NCBI GenBank assembly: GCA_965223305.1 | Contig: CBDCWT010000027.1 | Span: forward strand, 28,048 to 92,047 | Length of the DNA: 64,000 nt | DNA from: CBDCWT01 sp965223305 | GTDB taxonomy: Bacteria > Planctomycetota > Planctomycetia > Pirellulales > Pirellulaceae | Reading direction: 5' to 3' | Part shown: positions 34,545 through 42,685 of the stretch, piece after piece | How positions within the stretch are numbered: position 1 is the stretch's first letter | Layout of the letters: each line of letters begins with the position of its first letter | Translations under genes and position numbers: made by a program | The notes under the pieces: model-generated | Seen by the model: the letters and a program-made list of their open reading frames with translations, nothing else | What the model was told of the DNA's origin: nothing | Database searches by the model: none

Positions 34545-35378
34545 GTGAGTGAATTCAAGAGAGACGAGATCCTGAAGCAGCTGCGCGCCAAGGTGGCCTC
34601 CGGCCGGCCCATCTTGGGCGGTGGGGCTGGCACAGGAATCAGCGCCAAACTGTCCGAGGCCGGGGGCATCGATCTGCTGGTCATCTACAATTCAGGCCGA
34701 TTCCGCATGGCGGGCCGTGGGTCGCTGGCCGGACTGATGCCCTACGGAGATGCCAACTCGATCGTGATGGAAATGGCTCGGGAAGTGCTCCCGGTTGTTC
34801 GGCGGACACCCGTACTCGCCGGAGTCTGCGGTACCGATCCGTTTCGGCTGATGACGCAGTTCCTGCGGGAAGTCAAAGCGGCCGGCTTTGCAGGCGTCCA
34901 GAACTTTCCTACTGTTGGTTTGATCGACGGCAGCTTCCGGCAGAACCTGGAAGAGACCGGAATGGGTTTCGGTTTGGAAGTCGACATGATTCGAGCCGCG
35001 CATGAGCTTGGGTTGCTGACGACGCCTTACTGCTTCGATCCCTCTGACGCAGCCGCCCTGGCAGAGGCCGGCGCCGATGTGCTCATCCCGCACATGGGGC
35101 TCACCACCAAAGGCACGATCGGAGCCACCACAGCGCGGTCACTGGCAGAGTCGGCCTCACTCGTCCAGGCCATGCACGACGCAGCTAAGAGAGTCAACCC
35201 GGAAGTGCTAGTGCTCTGCCACGGAGGACCTATCGCCGAGCCGGAGGACGCCCAGTACATTCTCGATCATACGGAGGGCGTCGTGGGCTTCTACGGCGCG
35301 AGCAGCATGGAGAGACTACCCGTCGAGCCAGCCATCACCAACCGGGTGAAAGAGTTTGGGGCGCTCAAGATCGTCTGA
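34545..35378 (+). CDS. Phosphoenolpyruvate-hydrolase-type TIM-barrel protein (Tm-1 C-terminal domain homologue)
   Basis: The GTG at 34545 has GGAG 5 nt upstream; longer frames start at 34455 without a ribosome site. The 277-residue protein reads ILGGGAGTGISAKLSEAGGI, DLLVIYNSGRFRMAGRGS, LAGLMPYGDAN, VLAGVCGTDPF, GVQNFPTVGLIDGSFRQNLE, IPHMGLTTKGTIGA and LCHGGPIAEPEDAQYIL. This is the TIM-barrel family often named phosphoenolpyruvate hydrolase or signal-transduction TIM barrel, fused to UPF0261 in Tm-1. Together the two genes form a split version, and the gene order matches the domain order. Confidence 0.87.
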   Translation: MSEFKRDEILKQLRAKVASGRPILGGGAGTGISAKLSEAGGIDLLVIYNSGRFRMAGRGSLAGLMPYGDANSIVMEMAREVLPVVRRTPVLAGVCGTDPFRLMTQFLREVKAAGFAGVQNFPTVGLIDGSFRQNLEETGMGFGLEVDMIRAAHELGLLTTPYCFDPSDAAALAEAGADVLIPHMGLTTKGTIGATTARSLAESASLVQAMHDAAKRVNPEVLVLCHGGPIAEPEDAQYILDHTEGVVGFYGASSMERLPVEPAITNRVKEFGALKIV

Positions 35379-35471
35379 CGAAAGAAACACCCCACAAAGC
35401 GCCACCGTGGTTTCCCTGCAGCAAGGCGAAGGTCAAGAGTTCTGCAACTCGTTGTTTGCGGCGTCAAAGGC

Positions 35472-36404
35472 TCAGATCTTGTCGCCGGTCCCCTTGGTCA
35501 GCGTCATGAACGCCGCTTCGAGATTGACTTCTTCTTCGCGGAACAGGACGAGTTGATAACCGGACTCGACCAGCAGGCTCGGCAGATGGCTGTAGTCTTC
35601 CACTTCTTGGCGAAGGGTCACCGCCAGCACCCCGTTCTGTTGCGCGACTGAGTCGACCGAGTCGTGTTGTGCAAGTAACTTGGCGGCAGCGTCGGTCCGC
35701 TGCTTGACAGCGACGTTTAGGACGACTCGCTGGCGAACTTGCCGCATGACCTCAGCAACCTCAGCATTGACGCTCATCACTCCACGATCAATGATGCCGA
35801 TCTTGTTACAGATGTCGGCCAGCTCGGGCAGGATATGGCTGGAGACGATAATGGTCTTGCCCGTCTGGCCCAATGTCCGCAGCAGGTTCCTCATTTCAAT
35901 ACGGGCCCTAGGATCGAGGCCGCTGAGTGGTTCGTCGAGCAGCAGTACCTGTGGGTCGTGCAACAGAGTCCGAGCCAATCCAAGGCGTTGCGTCTGGCCG
36001 CGCGACAATGTGTTGGCAAAAGCGTCTCGCTTGAAGTCGAGATCAACGACCTGCAGCATCTCGTCGCAGCGCTTTCTCCGTTCGGTTCCTTTGATCCGGT
36101 AGGCCGCCGCAAAGAACTCCAGGTACTCGATGACTTTCATATCGTCATATACGCCGAAGAAATCGGGCATGTAGCCCACTAGTCGCCGGATCTCCTTGGG
36201 TTTGTTATAGATCGAATTTCCGCACACGTAGGCCTCGCCCCAGGTGGGGTTGAGCAGGGTGGCGATGATTCGCATGGTCGTCGTCTTACCTGCCCCGTTG
36301 GGGCCGATGAAACCGAACAGATCGCCTTCCTCAAGATCCAGCTCAATCGAGCGGATCGCATACATCTCGCCATACTTCTTCGTCAAATCATGCGCTTCGA
36401 TCAC
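35472..36404 (-). CDS. ABC transporter ATP-binding protein
   Basis: The 310-residue protein starts with GTG and has a full ABC ATPase: Walker A GPNGAGKTTT (34-43), Q-loop region VGYMPDFFGVYDDM, a signature motif LSRGQ (133-137; R replaces the usual second G), Walker B VLLLDEP (153-159), D-loop SGLDPR and the H-loop in IIVSSHILPEL. The last 90 residues are a typical accessory domain of the CcmA/NatA-type export ATPases. The large membrane-protein gene is upstream on the same strand, with a MITE between. No ordinary ABC permease gene is adjacent. Confidence 0.92.
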   Translation of the reverse strand: MIEAHDLTKKYGEMYAIRSIELDLEEGDLFGFIGPNGAGKTTTMRIIATLLNPTWGEAYVCGNSIYNKPKEIRRLVGYMPDFFGVYDDMKVIEYLEFFAAAYRIKGTERRKRCDEMLQVVDLDFKRDAFANTLSRGQTQRLGLARTLLHDPQVLLLDEPLSGLDPRARIEMRNLLRTLGQTGKTIIVSSHILPELADICNKIGIIDRGVMSVNAEVAEVMRQVRQRVVLNVAVKQRTDAAAKLLAQHDSVDSVAQQNGVLAVTLRQEVEDYSHLPSLLVESGYQLVLFREEEVNLEAAFMTLTKGTGDKI

Positions 36405-36460
36405 GCGACCCGCCTCTCGATACGGTCACCGGCAAGCCAGTGGTGTGAGTCGTGAAGTAC

Positions 36461-36640
36461 TAACCCGAATTATTCATGAGCGACCTGCTGCGAGGTCGTA
36501 AGTCCATCCGTGGCTTCGTCATGCTTCACAATTCTCCCTCGACGTATTGCTTCAATACGCCTGCGGGAGAATTGCTCGCCCTCCTTGCCACGAACGTACT
36601 TACAACCTCTCGCCACGATCTTCATGAATAATCCGGGCTA
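36461..36640. mobile_element. 180-bp MITE-like palindrome, copy B
   Basis: Same ends and length as copy A in reverse orientation (TAACCCGAATTATTCATGA … TTCATGAATAATCCGGGCTA), centre CGTATTG-CTT-CAATACG. Its terminal TAG (minus strand, 36638-36640) is the stop codon of the 731-residue membrane protein. Confidence 0.93.
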
Positions 36641-38833
36641 ACGGGACGGGGCCGTTTCGGCCACCGGGAACACCACCCGGTAGAACGTCCACGTTCGGTC
36701 ATATTGTTCGGTGGCCTCCGAGCCGTCAATTTCCACATGCGTTGCCGGCTGGGCACCTCGGCCTACGAGCACGGCACGCCCCCGCCGCAGCTGCTGACTG
36801 AGGTCGACAAAGCCTTGGTACCGGTGTTTTAGCTGTGTATAGCGGTCCCCGCCGGCCGCGCCGTGAAACATCATCATCTCCAGGATTCGCGGCACCTCCA
36901 AGTCGTTTTGATTCCATGGAGTACTAACGTCGCGTGCGTCCTCGATCCGCCTCCGCGTCAATCGCCATTCGAGGTTTCCGGGACTTTCCCGCTCCATCTG
37001 GACAGTGTCTCCCGGCGCTAACGCACCACCGTGACTTTCCAGCCGGTAGAGCCACTGACCGAAGAAGACGGAGCACTCGGTCAGCTCGATCGGGAGTGGA
37101 TTCTCGAGTTGGCCAGCCAACCGATTGGAGTCGACGTACAAGTCACCGTTCAGCTCCAGCTCCGCTTCACCCCACCAACGGACCTGAAAGGCCTTGGTCG
37201 CAGAAATCTGGATCGGCGTGTTCAGCACCTTCGTTTGCCGGGCCTCGTCCACAATCTCGTAGGGTTCGGTAAATCCCGGCAGCGAGGTATTCGTGTTCAA
37301 ACCGCCGAGTCCGGTACCGGGGAGGCCCTGCCACGACGCCACACTGTGACTTGCAGCGGACAACACACCCTCTAACTGAGAGTCAACATGCCAGCACAGG
37401 TCGTACGTTTCGGTGCGGGGGCTGTAGATGTCGGCCCAGGCAGAACCCCTCATCACCGATTCGGCCAAGTCGACGTCGACCAAGTCGACCTGGTTGATTC
37501 GCAAACGGTCGTCCTTCAGCTGGGCAAGTAGATAGACAGCACAGACTGAGAAGATGATGACCAGCAGGGGAAACGTCAACCAAGTATAGTGCATACGCTT
37601 CACGACACGCCGCAGAAAAAAATAGTCTCCCGGTCCCACCAGCAACGTGTAAAGAAAGACCAGTCCCGCGACCCAGTAGAACGGAACTAGCGAGACACCC
37701 GTAAACTGATCGAGCGCGCTGCGCAACTGACCTGCCATGTCCGTGAAACCGACGTGCGCCATGCGCCCGCCTTGCCGGCTAGTCGCGGGTCGGTCTGCGC
37801 TCGCCGAGCCATCACGGAGCAGTCGACCCACCATGTGAGACCGTCCTTCCCAGGTGGACAGAGGTGGCCGATCCAGATCAAGAGAGACAAACACAACCTC
37901 TCCCAGGCCATGAGGTGCCCGCACAACGAGCGGCCGCATCCCTGCCACGCCGGCGTCCGACAACTCGACGCCGCCGCTGACACCCCGCAAGGTCGTCAAG
38001 AACAACGGCTCGTCGGCGGATATTTCCAGTACGTGAGACGAGCCACCGTAAGATTCGAGTGCTGCGGCGCGGGTCAACACGTTGACTCCCGTGAACTCGC
38101 CTGGCACCAAACCCGCCAGGTGGTGCAGCACCGATGTGCTGTCGGGGTCGCACAGTTCCTGGCCGCGCGCACCGACACTCAACACCAAGCGGCCGCCCAT
38201 CTGTACCCATTGCCGCAAAGCGCGGAACTGTGCCGCGGTCATCGCTTCCAACACTGGATTGTCAGCCGTGGCGATGATGATCGTATCGACCGCTTCATAG
38301 GCCAACCAGTCAGCCGGCAACTCACTGGCCTCTCGGACTTGGCAGCGCAGCGGCACTGTCGTTGTCGTCCTACCCGCCAGCCATCCCTCCTCGCCGATTG
38401 ACGGGCCGATGGTCAGCAGCAGTTCGCTGTCGGTCAGCTTTGCCTGCGGCAGCTCACCTGCAGAGAGCTGTCGCCGCGTAACCTCTCCATCGTCTGTGTG
38501 CCAATCGACTGCCAGTCCGCCGCGCACGCGGCCGAACTTGACTCGCCGCACGACAGTCACTTCCTGACCGGCCGGCACGCGCAGCCGCTCGCCCGACCGC
38601 AGATACCGGACCTCTGCACCGTCGCCGTCACGGGTCGTAAACGTCAGGTGGCCTTCCAGCGCCTGGCCCGCCTCCGCTTTTAAGGTAACCCAAACCGGCG
38701 TCCAGTAGCCGACCTTGTAGATATCACGGAATCCGACCGAGACACCCGCGATCGTCCCGGTCACATCTTGCGCATCAGCAACATGAGGTAGCAGCGCGGC
38801 GATGACTGGCAGCCAGCGGAGCAGATGACGCAT
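36638..38833 (-). CDS. Large membrane protein, possible partner of the ABC ATPase
   Basis: From the ATG at 38833 (MRHLLRWLPVIAALLPHVAD, a signal peptide) the 731-residue protein has a beta-rich first third, then a Rossmann-like stretch DTIIIATADNPVLEAMTAAQ, LRQWVQMGGRLVLSVGARG resembling the glutamine-amidotransferase-like domains of gliding/ABC accessory proteins. Two membrane segments near residues 420-445 (FYWVAGLVFLYTLLVGPGDY) and 455-480 follow, then a second beta-rich extracytoplasmic part. The layout fits the large exported subunits encoded beside NatA-type ATPases in planctomycetes (from memory). The stop codon TAG is contributed by the MITE. Confidence 0.72.
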   Translation of the reverse strand: MRHLLRWLPVIAALLPHVADAQDVTGTIAGVSVGFRDIYKVGYWTPVWVTLKAEAGQALEGHLTFTTRDGDGAEVRYLRSGERLRVPAGQEVTVVRRVKFGRVRGGLAVDWHTDDGEVTRRQLSAGELPQAKLTDSELLLTIGPSIGEEGWLAGRTTTTVPLRCQVREASELPADWLAYEAVDTIIIATADNPVLEAMTAAQFRALRQWVQMGGRLVLSVGARGQELCDPDSTSVLHHLAGLVPGEFTGVNVLTRAAALESYGGSSHVLEISADEPLFLTTLRGVSGGVELSDAGVAGMRPLVVRAPHGLGEVVFVSLDLDRPPLSTWEGRSHMVGRLLRDGSASADRPATSRQGGRMAHVGFTDMAGQLRSALDQFTGVSLVPFYWVAGLVFLYTLLVGPGDYFFLRRVVKRMHYTWLTFPLLVIIFSVCAVYLLAQLKDDRLRINQVDLVDVDLAESVMRGSAWADIYSPRTETYDLCWHVDSQLEGVLSAASHSVASWQGLPGTGLGGLNTNTSLPGFTEPYEIVDEARQTKVLNTPIQISATKAFQVRWWGEAELELNGDLYVDSNRLAGQLENPLPIELTECSVFFGQWLYRLESHGGALAPGDTVQMERESPGNLEWRLTRRRIEDARDVSTPWNQNDLEVPRILEMMMFHGAAGGDRYTQLKHRYQGFVDLSQQLRRGRAVLVGRGAQPATHVEIDGSEATEQYDRTWTFYRVVFPVAETAPSR

Positions 38834-38904
38834 GCTATTAGTAAACAAAGATTCGCAACAGGAATAGTCAGTCGCCGTTGTCCGTCAGGCGGTGGTGGTG
38901 TCCC

Positions 38905-39243
38905 TCACGGCTTTTCAGCATCTTCGCAGGCACAGACACGCCGCCCACAACCCGGACAGCCCGTACCATATTTCTTTGCAATTGCCTGGTTTAAGTCGAT
39001 GTCGGCGATATTGGCAATCGTCGTCAACCAAGCCAGCACGTCGGCAAACTCTTCGGCCTGCTCCGCCGGCGTTCCACCTCGCAACGCTGCGGCCAGTTCA
39101 CCAACCTCCTCCATCAGCCACATGAATGTCGCATCAATGCCCCGCGCGGCGTCCTTCTCGTAGTACATCTCCCGAATGAGCTGTTGGAACTCCCGCAACG
39201 CGACGTCCTGATCTGACAGATTCGTTTGTTGATCCTGAGTCAT
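38905..39243 (-). CDS. MazG-like nucleotide pyrophosphohydrolase
   Basis: The 112-residue protein has the MazG-type metal-binding helices: FMWLMEEVGELAAALRGG and AEEFADVLAWLTTIAN, with the acidic EExxE and ExxD residues that bind Mg. It ends in GCPGCGRRVCACED, a probable zinc knuckle not present in minimal MazG proteins. Members hydrolyse nucleoside triphosphates to monophosphates and pyrophosphate for pool cleaning. A small stand-alone gene facing the Rieske gene. Confidence 0.87.
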   Translation of the reverse strand: MTQDQQTNLSDQDVALREFQQLIREMYYEKDAARGIDATFMWLMEEVGELAAALRGGTPAEQAEEFADVLAWLTTIANIADIDLNQAIAKKYGTGCPGCGRRVCACEDAEKP

Positions 39244-39423
39244 GTTTTATTCTCGTCCCACCTGAGTCGCTACGCAAAAAAAAGATTGCTAGTTCGGTCG
39301 ATTGCCCCATCGCCCCACTCCGGGCAAAATGCCAGATGACGCTTCCCGTTCCCCCGCGTCGGGCTGACCCTCGCAAGGAACCCCGTAGATTCTCCAATAC
39401 GCTCCAGCAAAACCGAGGACCGG

Positions 39424-39741
39424 ATGGCAGATTTCACAACCGTCGCCAAGGTGGGAGAGATCCCAGAAGGACAAGGAGTGGCCTATCAAGTCAACGGCCG
39501 CATGGTAGCAGTCTTCCACCAGGCAGGCCAGTACCATGCGATTGACGACTTTTGCCCGCACATGGGCGCTTCCTTGGCCGGTGGAGAGCTGGATGACGGT
39601 GTGGTGACTTGCCCCTGGCACGCTTGGCGATTTCGCGTCCAGGACGGCACGTGGTGCGACAACCCGCGAATTCAGATCGACCACTTCGAGGTGCGACTGC
39701 AAGGCGACGAAATCCAGGTGAAGGTCGCCGACAAGAGCTAG
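39424..39741 (+). CDS. Rieske [2Fe-2S] ferredoxin-like protein (NirD/BphF type)
   Basis: The 105-residue protein has both cluster-binding boxes, CPHMG (C44, H46) and CPWHAW (C63, H66), within IDDFCPHMGASLAGG and VVTCPWHAWRFR. That is the full length of a single Rieske domain, as in the small subunit of nitrite reductase or dioxygenase ferredoxins. There is no signal peptide, so it is cytoplasmic. No oxygenase or reductase gene is adjacent. GAGG lies upstream of the ATG. A repeat begins 24 nt after the stop. Confidence 0.92.
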   Translation: MADFTTVAKVGEIPEGQGVAYQVNGRMVAVFHQAGQYHAIDDFCPHMGASLAGGELDDGVVTCPWHAWRFRVQDGTWCDNPRIQIDHFEVRLQGDEIQVKVADKS

Positions 39742-39764
39742 GCTTTGTCTCAAAAGGCAGTCCA

Positions 39765-39931
39765 CCAAACTCTGGCGAGTTCGGCTACGCTCCAAATCAG
39801 CCGCTGGGCGTTAGCCCACAGTTCCTCAGCGAAACCGACGCGTAGCGTCCGGCGAATGCCCCCTCTCCGGCCCTTCGGGCCGACTCTCCCCGAGGGGAGA
39901 GTGACAAAAGACCCTGGCGAGTTCGGCTACC
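39765..39931. repeat. Composite repeat cassette, short copy
   Basis: A REP (39765-39788) is followed by the module CAGCCGCTGGGCGTTAGCCC … CGACGCGTAGCGTCCGG, then CTCTCCGGCCCTTCGGGCC and CTCTCCCCGAGGGGAGAG, then a half REP ending at 39931. Same module order as at 42326 and 56452. Confidence 0.92.
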
Positions 39932-39951
39932 CCCAACTTGGATTCTGACAC

Positions 39952-40647
39952 TTACGAAGCAGACAGTTCGACGGTACCACCCGGCTCGAGAACGACCGGT
40001 TCAGCGGCCGTTTCCTCCCGCACGCGGGTCGCCCAGGCCCGAGCGTCCTGTTCGATGGGCGGCCAAGTGTTGTAGTGGGCCGGCGCCACCCGCTGCGGGC
40101 CGATCAGCTTGACAGCCTCGATCGACTCCGCCGGGCCCATCGTAAAGTGATCCCCGATCGGCAGCACGGCCAAGTCAATCCCTTTGGCCCCGATCAACTT
40201 CATGTCGGAGAAGAGCGCCGTGTCACAAGCGAAATAGACCTTTCCCGCCGGCAACTCGAGCAAGAACCCGGCCGGATGCCCGCCGTACGATCCATCTGGC
40301 AGCTGCGAGCTGTGGTGAGCCAACGTCATCTGCACGCGGCCGAAAGGCAGGTCGACACCGCCGCCCAAGTTCATTCCCAACGTCTTCTCCACCTGATGTT
40401 GGGTACGAAACCACTCCGCAATTTCAAAAATGGCCACCACCATCGCGCCGGTCCGCTTCGCAATCGCCGCGACATCCGCCACGTGGTCAAAGTGGCCATG
40501 TGAGACCAGGATAAAATCAGCTGCAACATCCGCCGCCTTGACCGGCGCTGTGGGCGAATCGTCCAGAAATGGGTCGAGCAAGACAGAGTGCCCGTCGACG
40601 GCTATCGACCAACTGCCATGCCCGAGCCAAGTAAGTGTGCATGCCAT
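39952..40647 (-). CDS. Metal-dependent hydrolase of the metallo-beta-lactamase fold (UPF0173 type)
   Basis: The 231-residue protein has the metal-binding core ILVSHGHFDHVADV (HxHxDH), starts with LTWLGHGSWSIAVDGHSVLL and continues with VYFACDTALFSDM, LPIGDHFTMGPAESIEA and RVAPAHYNTWPPI. These are the motifs of the UPF0173 hydrolases, which are cytoplasmic and of unknown natural substrate. Full length for the family. The gene ends between repeat blocks on both sides. Confidence 0.9.
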   Translation of the reverse strand: MACTLTWLGHGSWSIAVDGHSVLLDPFLDDSPTAPVKAADVAADFILVSHGHFDHVADVAAIAKRTGAMVVAIFEIAEWFRTQHQVEKTLGMNLGGGVDLPFGRVQMTLAHHSSQLPDGSYGGHPAGFLLELPAGKVYFACDTALFSDMKLIGAKGIDLAVLPIGDHFTMGPAESIEAVKLIGPQRVAPAHYNTWPPIEQDARAWATRVREETAAEPVVLEPGGTVELSAS

Positions 40648-40680
40648 TCGGCTTGTCCCTCTATGCTACTAGCGGTCAGA

Positions 40681-40783
40681 GTCCTCGCGCCGTGCGCAAG
40701 TTTTTCACTTTCTCCGTCATCCGGCCTTCGGCTACCTTCTCCCCGGCGGAGAGAAAGGACTTTGGTTGCGGCTACGCCGCGCT
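40681..40783. repeat. Dispersed hairpin repeat, copy 2
   Basis: Matches the repeat at 10181-10295 (CGCGCCGTGC … CATCCGGCCTTCGGC … CTTCTCCCC … CTTTGGTTGCGGC). The stem is imperfect here (CTTCTCCCCGGCGGAGAGAA). Confidence 0.87.
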
Positions 40784-40804
40784 GTACTTGTGTGCAATTT
40801 CCAC

Positions 40805-42232
40805 TCAGCCGCGGCCCAGCAATCGAGCCATATTGCGCTTGTAGGCTTCGACGCCAGGTTGGCCGTAAGGGTTGATCCCAATCAGTCGCCCTTCAACAAC
40901 TGTGGCCAACATCAACATCTGCAGCAGCTGGCCCAGAGAGCCCTCATCCGCTCGCGGTAGAACTAAGTCCGCGGTGGGACGATCCACCTGTTGATAAGCC
41001 TCGTTGGTACCGGCAATAGCGGCACGCATCAACTCTGCGTAGGTCTTGCCAGCGAGATCGTTCAACTGATCTTGATCGTGGCCACTTTCGCGGACACCGA
41101 GCAGATCACTTCGCCAACTCTCCACGATCAAGTTCGTAATCAACCGATCGGGGCGCCCCTCCTGGTGCTGTTGGCCGCGGGAATGCAGATCACGTGTGTT
41201 CACCGTGGTGAGCGGAGTGGCTCCGATTCCCTCTTTGCCCAGACTCTCCGCGAGCAACTGATCGTACCACAGTCCCATCGCCTCAAGCGCATCGGACCAG
41301 ACCGATAGCACGCGCACAGAGGCGCCCTGGCGTTCCCACAGATGGCCGACACCGACATAGTCCAACACCACGTTCTCACCGGGCGGAGCGGTTAGGAAAT
41401 TTTCGTTGAGCGCGACAGCACCCTCCAACAGCTTGACGATATCCAGGCCCAGCACGGCCGCCGGGAGCAAGCCGACCGCAGACAGGACCGAGAACCTCCC
41501 ACCGACTCCCTCCGGGACGTGAAACAATTGGGGACAACCGATCGCGCCCGCCAACTCGAACAGCCGACCCTCACGGCCGGTCACCGGGACCACGAGCTCG
41601 GCGGTCGTTCGACCCTCCCCACCACAGGACCGGCGCAATGCGTCGTAGAATTGCCGAAATGCGACCGCGGTCTCAATCGTTCCCCCGCTCTTGCTGACCA
41701 CCAACAGTGCCCAGCGGTCGTCCACACTCTGGAACGGGCGACCATCACCCAGCAATCGTAGCAGAGCCTGCACGGCGTCGTTGTCGAGGTTGTTTCCAGC
41801 GAAATAAAGGCGCGGTCGGCTGCCGCGTTGGGCCCGAGTGAGCTCATTGTGATACGGGTCGCAGCAGGCTTCCATCAATGCCCGAGCACCCATGTAAGAT
41901 CCACCAATCCCCAGCAAGACGACCTGGTCCACGGACTCACGCAGACGTTCGGCGACGGCGAGCAACCGCCCCAACTCGCTCTGGGAGCGGTCTTGGTGAT
42001 ACTCATCCAACAGATGCTGCGGCAGCTCGACAAACCCGGCGTCCAAGGGGATTTTGTCGCTGGGAACCTGCTCGCTGCTGTTGAACAGACTGACGTCGTT
42101 TTTTACCTCATCCCGTGCTCGAGCTATCCGATCGGCAAGCTGCTGGAAAGACGCTCGCGTGACTCGCCCGCTCGCATCGAAAGCGCCGGACGGATCGTAG
42201 CGGATAGGTGGGATTGGGCGAGCAGTGTTCAT
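40805..42232 (-). CDS. pgi: Glucose-6-phosphate isomerase
   Basis: The 475-residue protein carries the Pgi core: VVLLGIGGSYMGARALMEAC, LYFAGNNLDND, ALLVVSKSGGTIETAVAFRQ, GGRFSVLSAVGLLPAAVLG, LVVPVTGREG, DQLLAESLGKEGIG and GVEAYKRNMARLL. It interconverts glucose 6-phosphate and fructose 6-phosphate in the cytoplasm. It is shorter than the E. coli enzyme and nearer to the compact Gram-positive/planctomycete forms. It is divergent from the ApgM phosphoglycerate mutase gene, with a repeat cassette between, so two glycolytic genes are neighbours without forming an operon. Confidence 0.95.
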   Translation of the reverse strand: MNTARPIPPIRYDPSGAFDASGRVTRASFQQLADRIARARDEVKNDVSLFNSSEQVPSDKIPLDAGFVELPQHLLDEYHQDRSQSELGRLLAVAERLRESVDQVVLLGIGGSYMGARALMEACCDPYHNELTRAQRGSRPRLYFAGNNLDNDAVQALLRLLGDGRPFQSVDDRWALLVVSKSGGTIETAVAFRQFYDALRRSCGGEGRTTAELVVPVTGREGRLFELAGAIGCPQLFHVPEGVGGRFSVLSAVGLLPAAVLGLDIVKLLEGAVALNENFLTAPPGENVVLDYVGVGHLWERQGASVRVLSVWSDALEAMGLWYDQLLAESLGKEGIGATPLTTVNTRDLHSRGQQHQEGRPDRLITNLIVESWRSDLLGVRESGHDQDQLNDLAGKTYAELMRAAIAGTNEAYQQVDRPTADLVLPRADEGSLGQLLQMLMLATVVEGRLIGINPYGQPGVEAYKRNMARLLGRG

Positions 42233-42325
42233 TCGTAGACCTGTCGTCGGTCAGACACAAACGGCAACCAATCGGACGGACCCACCAACCGAGGAAGTGG
42301 TGCAGCTTTTACCCTTCATGCAATC

Positions 42326-42530
42326 CGCCAAACTCTGGCGAGTTCGGCTACGCTCTGGCGAGTTCGGCTACGCTCCAAATCAGCCGCAGGGCGTTAGCCC
42401 ACGGTTTCCCAGCGAAACCGACGCGTAGCGTGCGGCGAATGCCTCCCACTCTCCGGCCCTTCGGGCCGGCTTTCCCCGATGGGGAGAGTGAAGAAACACG
42501 AAATCACGCACTAACTTAAAAGCTGCACGA
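42326..42530. repeat. Composite repeat cassette, full copy
   Basis: One REP (42328-42351), a half REP (42353-42371), the GCGTTAGCCC module, the CTCTCCGGCCCTTCGGGCC hairpin, the GGGGAGAGTG block and the tail CACGCACTAACTTAAAAGC reaching GACCTCC. The same order recurs at 56923-57105. Confidence 0.92.
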
Positions 42531-42685
42531 CCTCCGAAGCAGTCGGTCGGCACTTGAAGATAACGGAGACGCCGGGAATCTGCCAGGAGACCAGCTCCCC
42601 CTGACCATGTCTTGTGTTCGGGGTCGATTTTGGTAGGAAGGTCGGTTCGTGAAAAGCCGGAACCGCTATCAGGTGTGGAGCGCGC

